The notes under the pieces: generated by a model
What the model saw: only the letters and a program-made list of their open reading frames with translations
Databases searched by the model: none
Told to the model about the DNA's origin: nothing
From: Gemmatimonadota bacterium
Lineage (GTDB): Bacteria > Gemmatimonadota > Gemmatimonadetes > Palauibacterales > KS3-K002
NCBI GenBank assembly: GCA_020344015.1
Contig: CP070812.1
Coordinates: forward strand, 3,166,733 to 3,230,732
Direction: 5' to 3'
DNA: 64,000 bases
Shown here: piece after piece, positions 18,406-28,718 of the stretch
How the letters are laid out: the number at the start of each line of letters is the position of its first letter
Position numbering within the stretch: the first letter of the stretch is position 1
Translations under genes and position numbers: made by a program

Positions 18406-20207
18406 ATGCTCGTGCCGGCATCCGAGCCGGAGCGCCAATTGGTGAGCGGGCGGTCGACCGGCGTGGGTGAGGCGGGCACGGCAGGTGCCGGCGTTGACCA
18501 AGCATCCTCGAGGCAGCCGACCGCTGAGAGCTGGATGGGGGCCGGGGCGTGGAGGGGAGCACGGGGCCTCGAGATCCTGCGCTGGGTCTACATGGCGCGG
18601 TTGGGGCTGGCCGGAGGCGTCTTCGCGGCAGCGGTGTTCATGTGGGCGGCTGCCGCACCAACCAAGACGCTGGCGGCAACCCTGGCTCTCGTCGTCACGC
18701 TAATCCACACGCCAGCTTCCTACTGGTACACTCACATACGCGAGCAACGTCCCGGGACGAGCTTCTTCTACGGGCAAGCCGTTCTCGACGTTGTGCTGGT
18801 CACGCTTGTCGTGGACACCACTGGAGGTAGTCAGAGTGTGGTGTCGCCGCTCTATATCCTCCTGATCAGCGCCTACACGCTGTTGCTGCCTTTGCGCAGC
18901 GGCCTGCTCGTGACGTTGCTGGCCTGCGTGGCGTATATCGCCGATGTGGTGTGGGCACAGGGTACCACGTTGAACATGGTGGTGGCCCTGCAGTTGGGGA
19001 TCTTCGTGTCCGTGGCTCTCGTGGTCGGCTTGATCGGTACGAAGCTACGCGAGACGGGCGCCGAGCTGAGCTCGATGGAGGACGCACTGGAGCAGTTGCG
19101 CCTGGATACAGGAGATATTCTAGGCAACATCCCCACAGCCGTCCTTACCATCGATGGCGGGGGTCGGCTCGCCTATGCGAACCCAGCTGCTCAGAACCTC
19201 CTCGGTATCTCGCTCGTCGAGTGGCTCGACCGGCCGATCATGGAACAGCTCGGCCGCTGCTCCACCGGTCTGCGCACCGTAATGGACCGGACGCTCAAAC
19301 ATCGCATACCGGTAGCCAGCGCCGAAGTCCGGGTGCAGCACGGCGGCGCGGACGTACCCGTCGGCATCAGCACTGCGGTGCTGGAACGGCGCGACGGGCC
19401 ACCCTCGGTCACTGCGATTATGCGTGATATCTCGGATCGGGTGCGGATGGAAAGGCTCAGGCAGCGAACCGAGCGCTTGGAAGCGGTGGCGGAGCTCTCG
19501 GCCTCGCTCGCCCACGAGATCAAGAACCCGCTCGCGTCGATCAGTAGCTCGGTTCAGCAGCTAGGGCTCGGCGACGGTGTGGACGAAGATGATCGGCTGC
19601 TGTCACAGCTGATTCTCAAGGAGTCCGATCGACTCTCCCGCTTGCTGAGCGATTTCATCGATTTCGCCCGTGTCCACGTCGAGCGGACCCGAGAGCTGGA
19701 CCTGCGGCACATCGTTAGCCACGCGCTGCAGGCGGTCCAGCAGCATCCGGATTATAGCGAGGATGTCGAGATCCGGGTCTCGCTGGAGGAGGACCCGGTC
19801 CTTTTCGAGGGAGACGAGGAGTTGATGCACCGCGTGGTAACCAACCTGGTCCTCAACGCGATGCAAGCGGCGGAGGCCGATAGCAAGACGGTGGTTGACG
19901 TCGAAGTTCGCAACGCGGGAAGCGATTCGGCCCAGCCGGGCATAGATATCATCGATCCGGTCATCCTACAGGTCGCCGACAATGGCCCGGGTATCGAGGA
20001 GAACGATCTCAAGCGGATCTTCGATCCGTTCTTCACTAAGCGGCGCGGCGGCAGCGGACTCGGACTGGCTATCGTACATCGGGCGGTACGCGAGCACCGG
20101 GGTACCGTCCTCGTCGCATCGAGTCCTGAAGCGGGCACCCGGTTCACCGTCTGCCTACCTAGCAAGAGAGCCCCCGCCCCAACTGAAGTTGCAGGGGAGA
20201 AGAGGTC

Positions 20208-20211
<4 letters not shown>
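18406..20211 (+). CDS. pilS: Sensor histidine kinase PilS
   Basis: PilS is the membrane kinase that controls pilin transcription through PilR. The 601-residue protein has an N-terminal low-complexity tail (about 1-55), six hydrophobic segments (about 60-210, PilS-like) and a PAS domain (about 225-340, DILGNIPTAVLTIDGGGRL). HisKA follows with the phospho-acceptor H370 (SLAHEIKNPLAS), then HATPase with N (NLVLNAMQAA), G1 (DNGPGI), F (FDPFFT) and G2 (GSGLGLAIV) boxes. Its stop overlaps the pilR start by GTGA. PilS in Pseudomonas senses pilin level in the membrane; the same logic is plausible here but unproven. Confidence 0.9.
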
Positions 20212-21558
<1,347 letters not shown>

Positions 21559-21575
<17 letters not shown>

Positions 21576-23304
21576 TGGGCATGTTGCGGTGCGCCTCGCC
21601 GGCGCGGTCGCCGCAGCGCTCGTAGCTCGCTGCTTCTTCTTCTGGCTCCGCGGCGAGTATCTCGATTGGGACGAGGCGATGTACCTGCTCATCGCCCGGA
21701 GCATGCTTGAGGGTGGTGGCCCACAGCTCAACGGACTCGATCACACCGCCCTCGGACCGTTCGTGCCGCTACTGAGTGCTGCTCTAGCCCAACTCTCGGG
21801 ACTCGAGATACTCGTCGCCCAGCGTGTCATCTCAGTCCTCGCCGGCGGGTTCCTGATCGTCCCAGTCTGGTACCTCCTGCGGCGTAACGCCGGCGATCGA
21901 GTCGCCTGGACGGCGGTTCCCCTTCTGGTCGCTTGGCCGGCGTTGATCGATGTGGCGCCGAAACTCGGCCCCATGTGGCTTCACATGTACGCAGGGACCG
22001 AGCCGACATACCTCTTCTTCCTGTTCGCGGCACTGGCTTGCGGGGAGTGGGCCCTCGAGCGGCGCGGCTGGTCGGCACACCTCGTGGCATGGGTGGCTGG
22101 GAGCTTGATGGCCTGTGCCTACCTGACGCGGGCCGAGGCCGTCGCCTTCGCCGGAATCTACCTGGTCGCCCGGGGCGCGCGGTGGGTCCGTGCCCGCGGT
22201 GACGTGCGGGGGTTGACGGTTCCCTCCCTGGCCGTCCTCGCCTTCCTGGTCACCGCTGGTCCGCACCTTTACTACCTGCGTCAGGCGAGCGGCGAATGGA
22301 TGCTGAGCGGCCAGCCGGCGACGATGAAGCCGATGGCAGAGACGCTTCAGGACACCTTCAGGGATGACGCGTACCTGCCGAACTTCGTGCGGGCTTGGTA
22401 TCGGCTGGATGCAGGCCATCGGTACTTCCAGAACCCGTACTGGGGAACGCCGGAGGGTGTCTCGCGAGACGTGCAGAAGAGCCAGTTCGCTGGGCTGGCG
22501 GCGGCCGGGACGCCGGTGGAGCGCGGGTTGTTGGGGCGTGTCGGGAACCGGCTGCTCAACTATGGATACGCGTTCTGGACGTTGTGCGGATTTCTGTTCT
22601 TACCATTCGTCATCGTTGGGATCGTCGAGGAACGCAAGCGGGGGCTTCCGACGTTGGCGTTGGCGGGATTCGGCGCCGGCCTCGTGGTCAGCCTGTACCT
22701 CGCCGCCCTGCCGCGTTTCTTTCTCTACCTGGTGCCGGTTCTGGCGCTGTGGGCGGCGAGTGGCGTTCTGGCCATCGCCGATCGCTTGCCTCGGCTCAAG
22801 GAACTCACGACTCGCTGCCTGGTGGTTGCCCTCGTTGTCGTCTCGCTGGTCGGCGTCGGCCGTCGGTCGATGGGAGAACTGGCCCAGAGCCTCTTTCTGG
22901 TGGCGGACGAGGATCGCTGGGCCGGAGAGGCGCTGTCCGAGGCCCTGCCCGATGCCGACCGAGTTATCCACTGGCACCCGCGTTTTGCCTACTGGGCCGG
23001 CTGGGATTGGCGGACGATGCCGTACGGCACGCTCGATGATATAGCTCACTACGCCGTGACTCAGGACGCGAAGTACGTCTTGCTCGCGCGCGGCGGGTTC
23101 TCGCCGTTGACCGCAGAAGTCTCGCACATACTCGTGATCCTGGACGAAGCGCTTCTCGCTGCATTGAGGGCGCAGCGGTCCGATTCAAACGGCAGGCATA
23201 CGCATCCGCAGATGCTATTAAGCGAGGTCAACCCCGTAGCCGGATACGCGAGCGGGGTGCTCAGTCTGGACCGGCGGGGAGAGGTGAATGGTCGAAGTGA
23301 CTGA
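21559..23304 (+). CDS. GT-C membrane glycosyltransferase, tandem paralogue A
   Basis: This polytopic protein of about 580 residues resembles the ArnT/PMT-like superfamily (GT39 / RgtA-D type). The first external loop holds LDWDEAMYLLIARSML with the acidic pair that contacts the lipid-phosphate donor. Later landmarks are DVAPKLGPMWLHMYAGTEPT, YLTRAEAVAF and LPRFFLYLVPVLALWAA. The C-terminal soluble part includes HWHPRFAYWAGWDWRTMPYG. It overlaps the pilR 3' end; the TTG at 21559 is one possible start and the GTG at 21589 another. The next gene is a paralogue with the same motifs in the same order, so the pair arose by duplication. Confidence 0.8.
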
Positions 23305-25063
23305 GTCGATCGAGCCGGTTCGTGCCGCGGCGGACAGGCAGACGGTGGTGCGGCTGGCTCTGGCGGTGATCGCCGCCTTCGCCCTGCGCGCCGTACTGCT
23401 CTGGCTGCGTGGCGACTTTCTCGATTATGACGAGTCGATGTATCTGCTCATCGCGCGCAGCATGCTCGAGGGAGATGGAGTGACGCTCAATGGGCTGCCG
23501 CACACCGCACTCGGGCCGTTCGTGCCCGCTGCCACAGCGACGCTGGCGCGGCTTACCGGAACCGCGTTGCTGACGTCCCAGCGCATCTTGACGGCGCTCT
23601 GCGGCGCGCTGGCGCTGATCCCGATCTGGTATCTGCTGCGGCTGTACGCTCGCGATCAGGTCGTTTGGATAGCGGTCTCGCTCCTTGCCGTCTGGCCGGC
23701 TCTCATCGATGTGGCGCCGAAGTACGGTGTGATGTGGCACGACATGTACGCCGGCACGGAGCCGACCTTCCTCCTGTTGTTGTTCGCGTCGCTCGCCGCC
23801 GGTGAAGCGGCTCTCAGGCGTAGAGGCTGGCTGGGGCTCGCCCTCGCGGCACTCGCAGGAGCATCTCTGGCGCTCGCCTACACGACCCGCGCCGAGGCAA
23901 TCGTCTTCGCGGGATTGTATTTCGTGATCCGAGTCTTGCAGTCGATCCGTGCGGGCGTTGCCGATCGTCGGAGGCTCGCGTTGGCTGTTATGGCTTTGCT
24001 GGGGTTCTTCGTGTTCGCGTCACCTCAGCTTGCATACCTGCACAGAGCTACAGGCGAGTGGATGCTGAGCGGCCAGCCGGCAGTCATGCGACCGGCGGCT
24101 GAGGCGCTGCAGGAGAGTTTCCGCTTCCGCGACAGGGAGGCGGCGCTGAGTTTCCTGCGCACCTGGTACTGGCTGGATGAAGGGCACACGTATCTGCTCA
24201 ATCCCTACTTCGGCACGCCTGAGGGGGTCTCGCGGGCGGGACAGAAGCGTGAGTACGCAGAGTTCGCGGCGGCGGAAGCTCCGACGCAGCGAAGACTCCC
24301 GGCCCGTGTTGCGAACCGGCTGAAGAACTATGGGCTCGCACTCTGGGCGGTGTGCGGGTTGCTGTTTCTCCCGTTCGCTTTGCTTGGGATCATCCGCGAG
24401 CGGAGGCGCCTGATTCCGCCATTCGTTGCGGCAGCCTTCGCGGCCAGCGTCCTGACTTCCGTTTACCTGGCGGCACTGCCGCGGTTCTTTCTCTATCTGG
24501 CTCCGGCGTTCGCGCTCTGGGCTGCACACGGCGTGGTCGGTCTCGGCGAATACCTAAGGCGTTTCGGCGATGGCCGCCGTTTCACTCCCCACATTCAGGT
24601 AGCACTGATCGTCGTCGCCGCGCTTAGCGTGTTGCGAGTGGCTGGCGGTGCAGGGGCGCGCTACTTGGAGTCGGTGGCGGGTGAGGATCGCGAGGTCGCC
24701 GAGAGCCTGGCTGGGGCGCTTCCGGAGGGTGACCCGGTCATGCACTGGCATCCCAAGTTTGCCTTCTGGGGCGGTTGGGAGTGGCGGACGATGCCGCTGG
24801 CACCGCTCGATGACATCGCCCACTACGCCGCCACCCTCGAAGTGCGGCACGTTCTCTTGGCGCGAGGCGGCTACACGCCGGTCAGGGCGGAACTGGAATA
24901 CCTCTACGTCGCCCTGGACCCCGATCTGCTGGCGGTGCTGCTGGCGAGCGGCGCCGCTGACAGCGTAGCGCACGAGCATCCGGCTATGGACCTGAGGCCG
25001 GCTCTACTGACCGGCGGCCAGGAGACGGCCGCGCTGATCCTCGACGACGGGCAGGTCGAATGA
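23288..25063 (+). CDS. GT-C membrane glycosyltransferase, tandem paralogue B
   Basis: The 591-residue protein parallels the preceding one along its whole length: LDYDESMYLLIARSML, DVAPKYGVMWHDMYAGTEPT, YTTRAEAIVF, LPRFFLYLAPAFALWAA and HWHPKFAFWGGWEWRTMPLA. The conserved soluble HWHPxFAxWxGW segment near residue 480 is shared only by this pair in the window and may form a common acceptor or regulatory surface. The ATG follows a strong GGGAGAGG ribosome binding site and overlaps the previous gene by 17 nt; its own end overlaps the next start (ATGA). Function as a lipid-linked sugar transferase is inferred from the family. Confidence 0.8.
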   Translation: MVEVTESIEPVRAAADRQTVVRLALAVIAAFALRAVLLWLRGDFLDYDESMYLLIARSMLEGDGVTLNGLPHTALGPFVPAATATLARLTGTALLTSQRILTALCGALALIPIWYLLRLYARDQVVWIAVSLLAVWPALIDVAPKYGVMWHDMYAGTEPTFLLLLFASLAAGEAALRRRGWLGLALAALAGASLALAYTTRAEAIVFAGLYFVIRVLQSIRAGVADRRRLALAVMALLGFFVFASPQLAYLHRATGEWMLSGQPAVMRPAAEALQESFRFRDREAALSFLRTWYWLDEGHTYLLNPYFGTPEGVSRAGQKREYAEFAAAEAPTQRRLPARVANRLKNYGLALWAVCGLLFLPFALLGIIRERRRLIPPFVAAAFAASVLTSVYLAALPRFFLYLAPAFALWAAHGVVGLGEYLRRFGDGRRFTPHIQVALIVVAALSVLRVAGGAGARYLESVAGEDREVAESLAGALPEGDPVMHWHPKFAFWGGWEWRTMPLAPLDDIAHYAATLEVRHVLLARGGYTPVRAELEYLYVALDPDLLAVLLASGAADSVAHEHPAMDLRPALLTGGQETAALILDDGQVE

Positions 25064-27105
25064 ACCTGAGGCGCTGGCGCGGCTGGGGAACGGTCTGCTT
25101 GGCCACGCTGACGGTGGCGCTGTTGCTCGTCACATTTTTGCCGTGGTCGACGTGGCTCGGGTTCACCGACGCTGAGGAGGTTCTGGGCTACGCCAGTACG
25201 TTCCGCGCGTGGCTGCTCTGGACGGCGGCGATTCTGGCGGTGGCGCTCACGCTGAACGTCAAGTGGCGCGACGGTCTCGAGCGATACCTGGAGCGCTGGC
25301 GTATCAAGGTGCTCGGCGTACCCGATCGTGGCTACGTAGTCGTTTGCGCCCTCGCCCTACTTGCAGCCGCCGCTCTGCTCTCGAGCGTGCTCTTTGCGCG
25401 AAACCCACACAACGTCGATAGCATCGCGCAGCTGTTCCAAGCCCGCATCTTTCTCGGCGGCAGCCTCACGGCACCGGCGCCCGAGTACCCGGAGTTCTTC
25501 GGTGCCACGCACCTGGTGACCCACGAGGGACGGTGGTTCTCGCAGTATCCGCCGGGTCACCCGGCGCTTCTCGTTCTCGGGGTGCTCGCCGGCCTGCCGT
25601 GGCTCGTTAATCCTCTGTTCGCTGCGGGCACGTTGGCGCTCGTCTTCGCGGCGGCGCGCCGCCTGCTCGGCGAGGGTGGTGCCAGGCTGTCTGCCGCGCT
25701 CTACCTGGTTTCGCCGTTCGCCCTGTTCCTGAGCGCCAGCTACATGAACCATGTGACCTGCGGCTTCTTCCTCGCTCTCGCGCTTTACGCGGCGGTTTGC
25801 GCGGACGGTGGGGCCAAAGGTTCGGGCTGGCTGCTCGTGACCGGCGCCGCGCTGGCGTCCGCCGCCACGATTCGACCGCTCGAGGCGGCGGCGTGGGCCA
25901 GCGTCCTGGGAATCTGGATCGTGCTTCGCAGGGGTTGGAAGCCGGCGGTAGTGATCGGGGCGGCGTGTCTGGTCGGACTGGCTCCGCTTCTTCTGTATAA
26001 CGGCTTGACGACTGGGCACCCTCTGCGCTTCGGGTACAGCTTGCTCTGGGGCGCCGGCCATGGTCTCGGCTTTCACACCGATCCGTGGGGCCAGCCGTTC
26101 ACACCGATTGTGTCGTTCGCGAACACAGCGCTCGATTTCCAGCGGCTCAATGTGCTTCTATTTCTTTGGCCGTTCCCGTCGCTGATCTTCGTCTTCGTGG
26201 CGCTCCTTTACGCTGTCAGGGCTGACGGGTCGCGCGGAGCCGTCGCTCTGCTCGCCGCCCTGCTGCTCGCAGCGCCGCTCGCCTATTTCTTCTACTGGCA
26301 TCGTGACAACTACCTCGGGCCGCGATTCGTATTCGCTTCGCTGGTGCCGGCCGTGATGCTTACCACGGCAGGTATACTCGCGCTCGACCGGCGGCTGGGC
26401 CGCTGGCGCGGCGCCCTCTGGGTGGCCTTGCTGAGCGGGGCCGTGGTGGGCCTTACAGTGTACTTCCCACAGAGCGCGGGGCGCTTCGCTGGTCGCATGC
26501 TCGAGCGGAAACTGCATCCCGAGCTCGAGGCCGAGCGTGCCGGGATCCGTGATGCGCTCGTCTTCGTGAAGGTCGGTTGGGGTAGTCGGCTGATACCGCG
26601 GCTCTGGGCGTGGGGGGTTAGCGCTTCCGAGACAGAGCGGACGTACCGCGCCGTGGACGGCTGCCGTCTGCAGGGTGCCCTGGAACGGGCGGACTCGCTG
26701 CTGGCGGCTGGCGCCGATTCGAGCTCGGCGCGCGCGGCTCTCACGTCGCAGTTGCGGACCTGGCGTGACATGGATCTGGCTGTCGTCCGGGACGTGCTCC
26801 CGGATGCGTCGGTTCGCGTCGACACGAGCGCGGCATTGCCCGAACGCTGCTACCGCGAGGTCCTGCAGGACGAAGCGGGGTTCACCGTATACGGGACGCT
26901 CATCTGGCGAAACGATCCGTGGTTGACGAAGGGAACAGTGTACGCGCGTGACTTCGGCCCGGAACGGAATAGCCGACTCCAGGCGCGCTATCCGGGACGT
27001 CGATCCTACCTTTATGCGCCGTTGAGCGGTGAGCCCGGCGCGCAGCCGGTGTTGAGTCCGCTGGCCGCACCCAGTCGCCGGGTCGGCGCTTCGGAGGCCG
27101 AATGA
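25060..27105 (+). CDS. GT-C membrane glycosyltransferase family protein
   Basis: The 681-residue protein has two N-terminal helices (about 10-65) and an amphipathic basic stretch. A GT39-like core follows from about 95. The first loop carries NVDSIAQLFQARIF, and HEGRWFSQYPPGHPALL follows; the latter resembles the YPPGHP-type loop of bacterial GT-C proteins that act on cell-surface glycans. A long soluble C-terminal domain begins near 490 and has two Cys in Cys-Arg contexts (DGCRLQ, ERCYRE). It overlaps both neighbours by ATGA, so the four GT-C genes form one translational unit. It is not closely similar to paralogues A and B. Sugar and acceptor are unknown. Confidence 0.72.
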   Translation: MNLRRWRGWGTVCLATLTVALLLVTFLPWSTWLGFTDAEEVLGYASTFRAWLLWTAAILAVALTLNVKWRDGLERYLERWRIKVLGVPDRGYVVVCALALLAAAALLSSVLFARNPHNVDSIAQLFQARIFLGGSLTAPAPEYPEFFGATHLVTHEGRWFSQYPPGHPALLVLGVLAGLPWLVNPLFAAGTLALVFAAARRLLGEGGARLSAALYLVSPFALFLSASYMNHVTCGFFLALALYAAVCADGGAKGSGWLLVTGAALASAATIRPLEAAAWASVLGIWIVLRRGWKPAVVIGAACLVGLAPLLLYNGLTTGHPLRFGYSLLWGAGHGLGFHTDPWGQPFTPIVSFANTALDFQRLNVLLFLWPFPSLIFVFVALLYAVRADGSRGAVALLAALLLAAPLAYFFYWHRDNYLGPRFVFASLVPAVMLTTAGILALDRRLGRWRGALWVALLSGAVVGLTVYFPQSAGRFAGRMLERKLHPELEAERAGIRDALVFVKVGWGSRLIPRLWAWGVSASETERTYRAVDGCRLQGALERADSLLAAGADSSSARAALTSQLRTWRDMDLAVVRDVLPDASVRVDTSAALPERCYREVLQDEAGFTVYGTLIWRNDPWLTKGTVYARDFGPERNSRLQARYPGRRSYLYAPLSGEPGAQPVLSPLAAPSRRVGASEAE

Positions 27106-28712
27106 GCGGGCCGGACGGTCGGCGCTGGAGAGTGAATCTCCTGCTGGCGGTGCTGGTCGGGATCGTCGTTGCCGCCGTGGGGGTTTGGGCGCAGAACGAG
27201 TCGCTGGTCGGCGTCAATTACGACGACGGGATCTACGCGCTTCTGGCCAAGGCTCTCTCGGACGGCGAGGGTTACCGGGTGACGTTTCTTCCGGTGGATG
27301 TCCCCGGTGTGAAGTACCCGCCGCTCTACCCGATGAGCCTCGTCCCCTTCTGGGTGTTCAGCGGATCCCAGGAGGCGGCCCTCTCCGCTATGAAGGTAGC
27401 GAACGGTATCTACATCGGCGTCGCCGCGGGCCTCTTCGTCTTCCTGCTTGTGGACCTCGGTATCCTCGTCACACCGTTGGCGGTGGTGGTCGCGCTCATC
27501 GGTTTTGTGGCGGGCTCGATGATGCTGGTGACCAGCGGCCTGCTATCGGAGCCGCTTTATCTGGTTCTCCTGTTCCTCACCCTCTGGCTGGCGGATCGAC
27601 CGGGCGAGAAACCGACGTACGGTTGGCTTGTCGCGGTCGGAGCTCTAGCGGGAGTCGTGGTGCTCACCCGCACCGTCGGCTTGGCGCTCGTGGGAGCCGT
27701 GCTGTTGGCGACCTGGCTCCGCTGGGGTCGCCGCTCCGCGCTCATCGCCGGGTCTGCGGCGCTCCTCGTTGCTGCCCCCTGGATCGTGTATGCGCTCTTC
27801 CGGTCGGGTCGTGTGCCGGACCTCCTCGTCCCCGGTTACGGGTCGTACGGGCGGTTGTACCTGGCTTTGATCGCTGACACGCCGGTCGCCGCTCTCGACG
27901 TTGCGGTCACCAACGTGGGAGCCACGCTGCAGATTCTGGGTGGCAAGCTCGTGCCCGAGGCGGGAGCAACCGTCGAGTCGTTCGTCGGAGCCGTGTTGAT
28001 CGTGCTCGCGGCATTCGGCTCGCGCCGGATCTTTCGCCGAGCCCCGGCGACGGCGACCTATGCGTGGCTCTACCTGGTCCTGGTCGCTCTCTGGGTATTT
28101 CCACCCTTCCGTTTCGTCTTCATCCTCTTCCCGCTGCTACTCGCCCTCGCCGCCGTCGGCTTTCTGGCTCTGGCTCGGCGCGCCGAGGAGAAAGCGGAGG
28201 CCAGGCTGCGTACCGGTTTCCGAGTCGGCTTTCTCATCGCCGGAACGGCTGTCCTCGTCCACCAGGCCTACCTGGAGTTCGGTGCGGTGCGCGCCCGGGT
28301 GTGGGACGGTGGGCAGCTGATCAAGTCGGCAGCGGGCCAGGAGCTGATCGACTGGGTCGCCGAGAACACTGAGGGGGATGCTGTGGTGGCGTTCGAGTTC
28401 GATCCGCTCATCGCCCTGCACACCGGCAGGCGGGCCGTCCCGAACAACTATTTGCCTGTGCATGCGTGGTATAGTCGCGGTGATCCGCCGGCGGAAAGCC
28501 TGGCGCGACTGTTCGCCGGGATGGAGGTGGACTATGTGGCGGTGAGGCGGCACGTGCCGGCAGCGACCGAACCGATCGATCGGCTGCTGGGAGCGTACCC
28601 GGGGAGCCTCGAGCTCGACTACGTGACGCCGGGGGGCGTTTTGGTCTTCAAAGCCCATCTCCAGGTACTGTGGGAGTCGGGGGTTCGGGGAATCGGGGAT
28701 TCGGGGAGGTAG
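27102..28712 (+). CDS. GT-C membrane glycosyltransferase family protein with repeat-derived C-terminus
   Basis: The 536-residue polytopic protein carries the loop motif VNYDDGIYALLAKALS and then VKYPPLYPM, both placed as in GT39/GT83-like enzymes. About ten hydrophobic helices and a short soluble C-terminal domain (from about 410, FEFDPLIALHTGRRAVPNNY) follow. The last 12 or so codons (ESGVRGIGDSGR) are encoded by a GGGGATTCGGGG-type repeat that continues to the stop, so the native C-terminus has probably been replaced or extended by repeat insertion. It starts within the previous gene (ATGA). Confidence 0.72.
   Translation: MSGPDGRRWRVNLLLAVLVGIVVAAVGVWAQNESLVGVNYDDGIYALLAKALSDGEGYRVTFLPVDVPGVKYPPLYPMSLVPFWVFSGSQEAALSAMKVANGIYIGVAAGLFVFLLVDLGILVTPLAVVVALIGFVAGSMMLVTSGLLSEPLYLVLLFLTLWLADRPGEKPTYGWLVAVGALAGVVVLTRTVGLALVGAVLLATWLRWGRRSALIAGSAALLVAAPWIVYALFRSGRVPDLLVPGYGSYGRLYLALIADTPVAALDVAVTNVGATLQILGGKLVPEAGATVESFVGAVLIVLAAFGSRRIFRRAPATATYAWLYLVLVALWVFPPFRFVFILFPLLLALAAVGFLALARRAEEKAEARLRTGFRVGFLIAGTAVLVHQAYLEFGAVRARVWDGGQLIKSAAGQELIDWVAENTEGDAVVAFEFDPLIALHTGRRAVPNNYLPVHAWYSRGDPPAESLARLFAGMEVDYVAVRRHVPAATEPIDRLLGAYPGSLELDYVTPGGVLVFKAHLQVLWESGVRGIGDSGR
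28672..28709. repeat. Dispersed GGATTCGGGG-type repeat, copy 2
   Basis: Four to five degenerate units of the type GG(A/G)(A/T)TCGGGG run in tandem up to the stop codon of the preceding gene. They match, in inverse orientation, the right part of the 53456-53690 element (CCCGAATCCCCGAATC). This copy is translated. Confidence 0.6.
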
Positions 28713-28718
28713 GGACGA

